Shown here piece after piece: positions 1 through 8,900 of a stretch of DNA of 26,035 bases. A program made the position numbers and the translations under genes. How positions within the stretch are numbered: the stretch's first letter is position 1; every line of letters begins with the position of its first letter. Origin of the DNA: Rhizophagus prolifer (taxonomy: Eukaryota > Glomeromycota > Glomeromycetes > Glomerales > Glomeraceae); the NCBI GenBank assembly GCA_019425655.1, contig NQWY01009016.1, positions 1 to 26,035 of the forward strand. The letters are read 5' to 3'. The notes below the pieces were generated by a model, which was given only the letters and a program-made list of their open reading frames with translations, was not told where the DNA came from and searched no databases.

Positions 1-724
1 CTAATCAACTGGTAGCTTTTGTTATTACAATTTTTTCTGAAGTCTATTTACGTTTGTTAAAATTTGGATCCATTTCTTTTTATTTGTTTTAGCTTGACAG
101 ATTTTTTATTAGTTATACTTATGAGGGAATAGGAGCTGGGAAATCTTCAGCGATTCCAATCAAGCGAAGTCCGCTTATTAAAGCTTCGGTATAATAAATA
201 TTCAGGAATGTTTATGACCGTTAAAAATGTATATTAATTATAATATTTTTTTTTTTTGATATTTAGGAAATTGAAGATTTATCAAAGAAGATGGATAGTG
301 TAACCATTCATAATGATATGCATAGGTATATGCGAGATGTTGTTGTAGGAATACGAACACATCGTTTGGTTAAAGGAGGGTTGACAGCTCGAGCATCATC
401 TGATCTGGTGATACTTGTCAAGTAATTTATTTTAAATTACGTTGATTTATTTAATATATAAAGAGTTAACCCTTTTTTTAAATTTTATTTAGAGCGCTTG
501 CCGCAGTTTTTCAACGCAATTATGCAACTCCCGAGTTAGTTCTTTTTGCAAGCGAAAAGATATTTTCTCACAGGCTAATATTGAGAGATGTTGGAGATGA
601 CAAAAGCATTATGTATGGGACTAGATTAATGACATTGCTGAGAGCAAGAAATCTTGCACCAAAATTTCCAAGTCCTGGTGATGTTGTGGCGGATGTATTA
701 CAGGCCGTTTGGCCACCAGTATAA
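1..724 (+). CDS. MoxR/Mg-chelatase-type AAA+ ATPase, 3' exons only
   Basis: This is the 3' end of a multi-exon gene that starts before the window. Exons read as <1-11, 93-188, 267-421 and 493-724, with introns of 81, 78 and 71 bases and stop TAA at 722-724. The first junction gives NQL-LDRF, the LDRF signature found after sensor 1 in MoxR/ChlI AAA+ ATPases. Downstream come the alpha-helical lid features: YMRDVVVGIRTHR, LTARASSDLVILVKALAA, RNYATPELVLFASEKIFSHR and LILRD, matching the family pattern of an arginine-bearing 'SPRA' helix, a 'Y-V-T-P-E-D-V' strand and 'HRL'. The family are ring ATPases that remodel protein complexes; the client of this eukaryotic member is unknown to me. The Walker motifs lie outside the window, so activity cannot be judged. 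The family call is fairly firm; the biological role is not. Confidence 0.75.
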
Positions 725-1263
725 TAAACATTATATGTTAAAGCTATCAGTTGTGTATAACTATAATTTTACTTACAATTGATTTATATCATCTAAAATT
801 CTTGATATCAACAATCAACATTAGAAATGCTTGGATTAACTTAATACAGTACATAAAAACATATATCATCTGGATCATAGAGCATAAAAGGTACTGTACG
901 ATCGATAATGTACAGGTACGAATGGGTAGGATGCTCATTATACTTATAATCTAATTAACGTATTAATTTAATATTGACGTTACGATTGATGGAATTATTT
1001 AACAACTACGTCAAAATTAGTAATACGCGGTTACGATTCTGGCTCGCGTGACTGTGGTGGCATGATAAACTAGAGCTTCTGTTCGAAGTTAGGATATTCG
1101 ATCATGTAAAATTCGAATATACCATGTGATTCAAATGTAAATTAATCTGAAAAAGTAGAAAAATTAATTTATTTGTAGAAAATGTACGTCGATCGGATTA
1201 TTTAACAGATAATTTAATTGAACCTTTATGCTGTAATGTTCTTACGTTTAACGCCTTTTTTAA

Positions 1264-1281
1264 TTCGAATTTAAATTCGAA
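1264..1281. repeat. 18-bp perfect palindrome
   Basis: TTCGAATTTAAATTCGAA reads the same on both strands with no spacer. It sits in the gene-poor interval and has no obvious partner or copy in the window. It could be a protein-binding site or part of a decayed inverted-repeat element; the sequence does not decide. Confidence 0.5.
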
Positions 1282-1513
1282 ATTCAACATGAGATTTGAA
1301 TATCCGTCATATTTCGTCATTTATCCTTTGGCTCAGTAGTTAGTTCTGTGCGTTTAAAAACTTTAATAACGTGAAATATTATTCATAATTGTATATGACC
1401 ACCCTATGGCCGGATTTATTTGTCGGGTTACATATAATATTAGGTGGTGACAAATAATGCGTGACATTTTAGCACATTGTCATCAAAATAAAATTGTGAA
1501 AATTGAAGAAAAG

Positions 1514-1536
1514 TTAGGGGGGACATTCCCCCCTAA
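1514..1536. repeat. G6/C6 stem-loop in intergenic DNA
   Basis: A 9-bp perfect stem, TTAGGGGGG paired with CCCCCCTAA, closes a 5-base loop (ACATT). It is by far the strongest G/C hairpin in this AT-rich window. It lies about 115 bases past the stop codon of the coiled-coil gene, reading on that gene's strand, so it would fall in or near its 3' UTR. A role in 3' end formation or as a structured RNA is possible but is inference. Confidence 0.5.
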
Positions 1537-1652
1537 TCCTAATTTTATTATTTATTGATTACAATATATAACCCTAATAAATCCACGACCATTTGGTAAA
1601 TCAAGTGAATCATACATTCTTGGTAGCCGATTTGTGCCGGATCTTTAGAAGC

Positions 1653-2172
1653 TCACGACTTTTTTTCTATACTATCATCACTCTCTCCAATAGGGATATT
1701 ACTATTATTTAGGGTATCAATAGTACCACTTAATTCTTTCCTTAATACTTCAATTTCACTTCCCAGTCCATCTAAATCTTTTTGAGATTTAATCAACTGT
1801 TCATTAACCTTTATAAAATTAGTAATAATTTCATAAGTATTTGAAATAACTTCTGATGATGCATCATCAATCTTACTTAAATCACCAAGAAATGTTGGTG
1901 ACAAAATTTTTGGCATTGGATCTATCAAATGAGAATGAATTATATGATACCGAAATTTTTAAATTTAACACTGACTGCAAAGAAAAAAAAATTATACTTG
2001 GTGTCGGTCCTTTATCATCTGTTGAATCTTCAGTTTTAACTATTTCTAATACATCTATTTTTTCTCCAATATGTGTTTGATGATATGTTTGTAATCTTGT
2101 TAAATCTGATAAAATATCCGCGAATGATAATGTTGTAGGAGGTGTTGGTATACTAGACTTACGCTTAAACAT
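1653..2172 (-). CDS. Small coiled-coil protein, unrecognised
   Basis: Two exons, 2172-1998 and 1921-1653, are joined across a 76-base intron (GT at 1997-1996, AG at 1923-1922), giving about 147 residues. Splicing carries one base across the junction (CCA-A|AT) and runs straight into the second frame, which supports the model. The first third is Ser/Thr/Pro-rich (start MFKRKSSIPTPPTT). Residues about 70-130 are heptad-like and charged (for example VNEQLIKSQKDLDGLGSEIE), predicting a coiled coil, and the tail is acidic. There is no membrane segment or signal peptide. The size and layout recall small subunits of BLOC-1/BORC or kinetochore assemblies, but I recognise no diagnostic residue and leave it unnamed. 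It is transcribed divergently from TSR2, with the start codons 125 bases apart. Confidence 0.7.
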
Positions 2173-2296
2173 TTTTTAATTTAATAAAAGACAAAGTGAA
2201 TTACTCGTCATATGATTATTTTTATTTTTTAACTCGTCATATGATTATTTATATATATTAGACACATGAAATGATCGGCGCTATATTTTTGCTGAT
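2173..2296. promoter_or_regulatory. Divergent promoter, coiled-coil gene / TSR2
   Basis: These 124 bases separate two start codons facing away from each other. They contain a 19-base direct repeat (ACTCGTCATATGATTATTT at 2203-2221 and again at 2232-2250), with unit starts 29 bases apart. The core CATATG is an E-box-type hexamer. The repeat may be a doubled binding site serving one or both genes; this is inference from position. Confidence 0.45.
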
Positions 2297-3021
2297 ATGT
2301 CGTCTCGAGAAAAATTTACTCAAGGAGTTTCATTATTGTTCAAAACTCAATGGACAGCGTTAAAATTAGCTGTAGATATGCAATGGGGAGGACATGATTC
2401 TGAAGACAAAAGTGATTGGTTAATTGATGTTATTGTGGATTATTTTGATAAAAGTAATTTTCTATATAAATTCAACTTTATACATTAAGAATTATTTTGT
2501 TTTTAAAAAAAAATTATATACATACTATGTATAGATGGTAAGAACACCGACGTTGATGATTTAGAAACTATTTTGAATCAAGTTATGACTGATGAATTTA
2601 ATACTTTATTGGAAGATGATTCAGCGTATCAAGTATGGATAAATATTTTCATAAGATTTTTTTTTTTTTAAAAAAAAATATATATATATATGTTAATTTA
2701 ATTTTTTAGATATCACAAGATCTAATTAAAATGTATAATGAATGCATTCTTGGCGATTACTCAAAAGTAGATTTACTACAATCAAAACAAAAATCCACCA
2801 AACAAAATTCTTTTCCTCTTTCGAAGAAAGCAGAAAGTTATGAGGAAGATGAGGACAGTAGTGATGATTATGATGAAAAAAGCTTGGAAAATGGAGAAAG
2901 CTCAATAATGGAAAGTGATGGAATAATGAGCATAAATAACTCAACAATAACCACAAAAGCATCAAAAAATGAACCTATAATCGACGATGATGGATTTACT
3001 TTAGTAACAAGGAAACGTTAA
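2297..3021 (+). CDS. TSR2: Pre-rRNA processing protein Tsr2
   Basis: Three exons, 2297-2453, 2535-2632 and 2710-3021, are joined by introns of 81 and 77 bases, giving 188 residues, close to the usual Tsr2 size. Tsr2 escorts ribosomal protein eS26 to the nascent 40S subunit and is needed for 20S pre-rRNA maturation. The N-terminal half shows the family pattern: F-T-Q-G-V then TQWTALKLAVDMQWGG (residues about 7-33), then the acidic helices DDLETILNQVMTDEF and LIKMYNECILGD. A long acidic low-complexity linker (EEDEDSSDDYDEKS) is followed by the conserved C-terminal signature DDDGFTLVTRKR. The reading frame is unbroken. The gene ends 13 bases from the CCA1 stop on the other strand, so the two 3' UTRs must overlap. 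Confidence 0.93.
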
Positions 3022-3034
3022 TTATATTAGTAAT

Positions 3035-5424
3035 TTAAACAAATTCTTGACATTCTTCTTTGCTGCTATTCGGATATTCTAATTGCCATTCCATAATTGA
3101 ATTTAATATGTTTTTAATATTTGGACCCGGTTTAATATTCAATAATTTCTGAATATCTTTTCCCTACGTTATTTTAACGGGAGAAAAATTATTTGATAAA
3201 GTTAACATATATATATACATAAAACAAAAAAATAAATAAACAAATATTGCTTACATTCAGTAAGTGTTTTTCATTATGAACATTTTCCAGTTTTAATTCG
3301 TATATCCTTTCAATGATCTTTAACTTGATCCATATACTCAAATTTGGGTATCAGTTCATTAGATAAAGCAAAGAGTAAAGTTGTTGGCCATTCAGAATTA
3401 AGTTCACGTATGCACAATCCTATCATTAAAATAAGTAGTTTCTTTTTTATGCTTTTTTTTTTATAAAAAAAATTATTTTACAATAAATAAATAAATACCG
3501 AGTCCGCGCCTACTGGTTAGAACTTCGTTATTTTGACTAACCGCTTTTATCACAAAATCGATTGAAGATAAAAGTTTTTTTACTTTATTAACATCATCAT
3601 TCGAAAACTATAATATTTAAACCATCTATTTAGACCTTCTTTTTCATACATTTGACAAATTTCATCAAATTCATATTCTATCATACCTTTATACTTTCTC
3701 GAATTACATATTGATACGCTGGTTGACTATTTCCTTTTTCTGTATATGCCATATCCTTATAGGGTAACGTACAAGCCGCCAAATATAACGCCCTTTTTTC
3801 AATCTTATTTAATTGATGAAATATAGTATGAATATTGTAATCCTTGCTTTCATCCGAAAGCAGCCTAGTAAAACATAGAAATAAACTCATACCAACTAAG
3901 AATTTTTGCTACAATTAAACAAATTTTTGGAGCTCTGAGATTTCCAGACACAATATTTTGTTGTGGTGGCGATGAGAATACCACATCATATAATCCTAAA
4001 TTAACGATCAAATCGATGGCTTGAACTGGATCAGGTCCTAAAGATAATAGTTTAAAAATAAATAAAAATACACACAATATATAGAACTAAAAAAAACATG
4101 ACAATTATACACCTTTAATCATTTTATCAATTTCTATCCCAACTCTCTCACGACTTATTTTTTCACTTAATGCCACCTATTGGAACATTAAATTAATACA
4201 TGACTGACGCACAACTTATCCTATAAGACTTACTTTGATACTCTCGTCTTTTACAATAGCATCTTTCACATCATCAACAATTTTAAACTGAAATCTACTT
4301 GCGAATCTTATACATCTCAATACACGTAGTGGATCATCTTTAAATGTCTTACAAGAAGGGAGTGGAGTACGGATTAATCCTTCACGCAGATCTGATATAC
4401 CCTTTTATACCATAGAATATTAATCAAGATTTCGCATTATGTTAAATCTATAATTAAATTTTTAATCTTTTTTAAGTACCTTTTCTGTGAAATCTTCTAC
4501 TTGGCCCGTATGTATATTATAAAATAATGCGTTTATTGTAATATCTCTACGATAAGCATCATCTTTTGGAGTTCCATATTCCTTTTAAAAAAGATCATTA
4601 ATAACAACGAATTTCCATTTATTGTTATATAAACGGAATAATAATTTCTCCTCATATCCCTTGCTTTCATAATACTTACAAGGGAAACAGGAATTCTGCT
4701 ATCCTCATATACTTCTTTTCTTAGATTAACAAAATCGATATCTAAACCACAAAGTTTTATTGTGGCTGTTTCTAAATGTTTGGATTTTTCGGGATTCGAT
4801 TCTATTACGTGAATTTTTACTTGATTATTATCTCCTTCCTTTTCAAGAAATTCTTTAATATAATTTGCAAAATCAAATCCTGTTAATGAATTTATTGCAA
4901 CATCTAAATCGTGACATTCAAGTTGGAGTAACTATTTTCAAAAGAATTCAGAATCAAATCAAATTTAAAATTTTATTTTATTAAGCAAAAAAAATAAATA
5001 TTACTTTATCTCGAACCCAACCACCAGCTATTCTCAGCTCAATAAGGGGTAACTGTTTAGTTTCTTTTAAATATGCAGTAACTTTTCTTAATATATTACA
5101 TATTTTTGACTCTTGTTCTGTAAGATCAATATTCATTTCTTTGCCGGATTGCTTTTGGAGACCTAATGAAACTTGTGGCAAGCTTTTGCTCAAGATATTA
5201 CCGCTACCAGCAACAGAAGTTGTAACCTCCCCAACTTTTACCTCTCCAACTTCTCTGTTAACTGAGTAAGGCTTATGCCTTTGTAAAGGCTTTTTTAGGC
5301 TACCTGGTTCAGACGGCACCTTTGCAAAGTTTGATTTATAAACAAATGAATAAATATTAAAAGGTTTGTACTGATACCGAAAAAAATTTCTTTTCATGAT
5401 AGACGATCCTGATATGATGATCAA
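3035..5424 (-). CDS. CCA1: CCA tRNA nucleotidyltransferase
   Basis: Adds or repairs the 3' CCA of tRNAs. Ten exons: 5424-5005, 4931-4680, 4581-4480, 4401-4234, 4176-4113, 4037-3893, 3864-3687, 3607-3499, 3419-3255, 3163-3035. Class II motifs are in order: GGWVRDK (residues about 134-140), the metal-binding HDLD pair (147-150), RRDITINAL (235-243), DLREGLIRTP, DDPLRVLRCIRFASRF and ERVGIE. The C-terminal tail ends GKDIQKLLNIKPGP. Two in-frame starts exist, 5424 and 5397; the second opens MKRNFFRYQYKPFN, a plausible mitochondrial presequence, and the family often supplies cytosol and mitochondria from one gene. Two oddities: exon 9 changes frame by one base near 3316-3330 (one frame stops at VKDH, the other resumes at LKIIERIYELKLENV), and the intron at 3892-3865 is only 28 bases. 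The family call is very firm; intactness is not. Confidence 0.93.
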
Positions 5425-5986
5425 GTCACTAGATTATTTATGAAATCACTCCCATCAGCCAATCCTTATCAACTCAAACCCGATAAATCCGAGCGATCAG
5501 GTGCCGAATTGCCGATCATCGTGTGAAATATCCGCACTCCGCAGTAAGCTGCTGATTTGGTATCGATCTGATTTGCAAAACACAATCATTACGAACGTTT
5601 GAAACAAGTTTCAGGACATAGTACTTTTTTGGATTCATTATTTTGTCTAATATTACAGAGAATTTGTTTATTGAATTCTACATTATTAATCCCATAGAGT
5701 ACATTTTAAAAAGAAAAATTCTAATAAAAATAAGTCTTTACAAGTTTTGAGAGTTATAGGGAAAGAAAATATTACGAGAATTTTTAAACAACCCATTTCT
5801 AATTACGTGAATAATGAAAAGGTTAAATATATATGTATGTTATGTAATCGGTGTGAAGGAATTATAAGGTTTAAAGGGAACGGAATTGATGGTGTGGTGT
5901 TGGAACATAAAAAATTATTAAGTTAAATAGGATAACAAAGACTTTTAAAAGGAAGTATAAGATATTTTTTTTACAAAAACCATATA
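5425..5986. other. CCA1 upstream region
   Basis: The interval lies upstream of CCA1 and beyond the stop of Rax2. About 5440-5580 is clearly richer in G+C than its surroundings and holds a CCAAT pentamer (5459-5463), so it is the likely CCA1 promoter. The same stretch has a 28-codon plus-strand open frame (5440-5526, MKSLPSANPYQ...) that may be chance. A second plus-strand open frame with a CxxC motif is listed separately. Confidence 0.4.
5690..5926 (+). other. Open frame with CxxC motif, possible zinc-finger gene fragment
   Basis: A 78-codon open frame ends at TAA 5924-5926 and has no ATG until codon 50. Its composition is more protein-like than other AT-rich chance frames here: VLRVIGKENITRIFKQPI, then KYICMLCNRCEGIIRFKGNG and EHKKLLS. 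The CMLCNRC cluster and the single downstream His faintly resemble BED-type fingers found in hAT transposases, but the second His is missing and no transposase core, terminal inverted repeat or splice partner was found. It could be a decayed exon, an orphan exon of an unseen small gene, or chance. Confidence 0.2.
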
Positions 5987-8900
5987 TCATGATACAGATG
6001 ATGGTATTTCTTTTGAATTCATTTGGCCTACTACATAATTACTTGGGAATACGCCTCGAATAAATTCATCAGTTGTTCCTAAAAAAAAGGAATCAAAATG
6101 TTATTATTAACTCAAAAAAAAGGTAAATTAACATTGAGTAAATAAACTTGCCATCTAGTCGCTTCCAACCCAACCACCACACTTCATCACTGGTATCTGT
6201 GACAAAGATTGTATCTCCAGCATTGAATCCTAAGAAATTCAATGGTTTAATCATATATTTACAAATCATTACTAAATTTTTTTTTTTTAAAAAAAAAAAA
6301 TTACCTAATTCTCCTTCTTCCCTTGCAATAAACGGATATCTTGCGCGGTACGCATATGCTTGTTCTCCATTCAACCATACTTGACCTGTAGTAACGTCTG
6401 CTGGAGTAACAATAAGAGATTGATGTTTCGTTGGGGATTGAGGTGGTTCTTTTGATTCAAAATTTCGTTCACCTACTGAAGTAGGTGTATTATTTTGTAA
6501 CGTTGAAATTTGATTATGATTTTGTCCTCCTGCTGTTGCTCCAACAGTTCCAGAACCAATGAGTCCAGTTGCAGCTTCATCTAATGATTTAACATCAACA
6601 TTTGATCCAAATGCAGAATTTCTCAAGTTATTACTAGAGGTCATAGAATAACGATTATTGTTTTGTTGTCCGATTAAGGCCGCGGCAGCATTAATAGTGG
6701 CCATTAATTCACTATTACGGAAAGGTGTTTTCATGGACTCTCGTGGTCCTATTGAAGTAAGTTCCTGTGCTTGGCGTTTTCGTTTGAAATATCTATATGT
6801 CATTCCAGTAGCAAATATCAAAAATACAAAGGATAATGCAATAACTGTTGAAATTGCAATAACTACTGGTATTGGCAAATGTTCTAGATTCAAATAAAAA
6901 TTGCAATAAATAAGTTTTTGTTTTAAAAAATAAACAAACAAGCAAATAGACCGATTTCAAATTATTAAACTTACTTTTTCCGTGTAATAAATCAGGCCCT
7001 ATATTTGTGAATATAGCAAAAATACGTCCTGGAATTCCATTCATTTGTGAAGAAAAAATATAAGGATACATATTTTTTCCATCATATAATGCTGCACTAA
7101 CATCTCCAATTGAATCTAATTTTAATGAACCAGAAACAAGAAGCAACCAATCGTCTCCCAAATAATCAACACTATCGTGTTCTCCATTTGAAGGAAGTAA
7201 ACTTAAAGCTTCTATTCTAGAACCTGACAAAATTTGTTCGCCTATATTCCTAAAATTATTACCAGTCCATTTACGTAAATATGCTGAATTGTCTTCAGAG
7301 TATCCCGAGACAAAAAATTGATCATCTATCATGAAATCATTGAAGACTACAACAGCGGGTCCCGGAAGTTTACCATCTCCATCTCCTCTCATATCCTCCC
7401 AATTTGATTTGCCAAAGTCATATTTAAGTAAATAAGCAGTATTTCCATTTAAGGTCAAATTTCCGGCAACAACCAACCTATCTCTTTTTTCCTATAATAT
7501 AAAAAGAATAAACATTTTTAAAAAAAAATTTATAATTGTATTAATTGTATAATATTTACCCCAATCAAATCCATAGAATATATTTCACCGGAAAGGTTAT
7601 CATTTACACCGAGAGATTTCCATTGTTTGAGATTTGAATCCCAAATACAAATATTCTTACAACCAAGTGAACCAGCTTTATCAAATTTGCCACCTACAAC
7701 AATATCAGAGGTTCCCGCACGTTCTTTTATAGTATTAACCCTAACGTTATTATCGTCAGCTACATTTTAAAAATGAGTTAATAAAAGTGGCATTCGAAAA
7801 AAAAAATTACGAAATAACCATTTCTTACCGGATAATTGAGGTGAAACATTCACTATACGGTCATTCAAATTATAAATAATAAATGAATTTTCTGTGGATG
7901 CACTTCCGATGTATAATAATTCATCAACCACAAGAAGGTATTTGACTTCTCCAAGAATGCCATCATTATTTCCCAGGTTATTCCATAAACCATCTTTCAA
8001 AATGGCAACATTCGTAATATTATTATCAGTAAATGTAAATTTACCACCAATTACTATATTATCTTTCCATATTGAACCAGTGTTAATGATAGAATCGGAA
8101 ATGGAAATGTTTCCATTTGAAGCTTGTGGATATAATGGAAGTGCGGAAGTTCCAGAATTTGTAAGTACACTAACTCCAAATGCAGTAGTAGACTGAGCAG
8201 ATAAAATTCTTCCGGCATAAAAAGTTAAGGGTGTTTGTTCTCCAGAAACTGAATGAGATGCGATATCACTAATTTTACCATCTACAAAACCAGCAGTTGT
8301 CCATTTGGGGAATTCATTATCCCATATCACATAACCAGATGTTATATTACCAAATATAATGCCTTCTGAATTAGCTTGTGGAGTTATAATCGTGTTAAAT
8401 TTACCCGCTACATGAACTTGCTGAGTTCCTTGATTATTCCATAAACTTATTTTATCTACTTCTCCGTTTACACCACCAGAAACTGGTGACCATTGTTCAT
8501 CTGTGAGACTTAATTTAGCGATATTATTTAATTCTGTCGTTGCAGGTTCTAACATATTATTATTGAATAACCCTCCGATTAATAAATCATCACCAACTTT
8601 TTCCAAAGTATTAACTCGGCCATTAAGACCGCCTTTAGAGAATGGTATAAATGACGTGCCATCATATTTTACAATGTTAAAGAATGTGTTATTATTAAAT
8701 TTACCACCAATTACAATTAATGATTGTGATAAGACTTTGATCGTATGCACGACCGAAAGTGGAGCTAATATACCATTAAACCCATTCCACGCAGGCTGAG
8801 GATTCAAGTTTGAAGGGGGCCAATATTGAAATAAACCTCTTAAAGGCGTGCCACGATACATTTTTTCAAATTTGACACTATCCACTGTAATAACAGCTCC

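Larger units (their letters stand above)
725..1652. other. Gene-poor intergenic region
   Basis: About 930 bases lie between the AAA+ ATPase stop and the end of the coiled-coil gene on the other strand. Both flanking genes end here, so the region holds two 3' flanks and has no need of a promoter. The only long open frame (751-954, +) is made of AT-rich, isoleucine-heavy codons with no recognisable motif, and I take it as chance. Two structured sites are listed separately: an 18-bp palindrome (1264-1281) and a G/C hairpin (1514-1536). A stretch near 1328-1345 resembles a tRNA A box, but no tRNA can be folded around it. Confidence 0.6.

Noticed and set aside
751-954. 67-codon plus-strand open frame
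   Set aside because: Isoleucine-rich codons of AT-rich DNA, no motif, no splice partner, and it lies in a 3' flank.
1328-1345. A-box-like sequence TGGCTCAGTAGTTAG suggesting a tRNA or SINE head
   Set aside because: No B box follows at the right distance and no acceptor or anticodon stem can be formed; the B-box-like GTTCGAAGTT at about 1081 lies on the wrong side.
3316-3330. Programmed ribosomal frameshift in CCA1
   Set aside because: No known slippery site or downstream structure is evident, and unrelated genes nearby show breaks in different sequence contexts, which points to a common technical cause.
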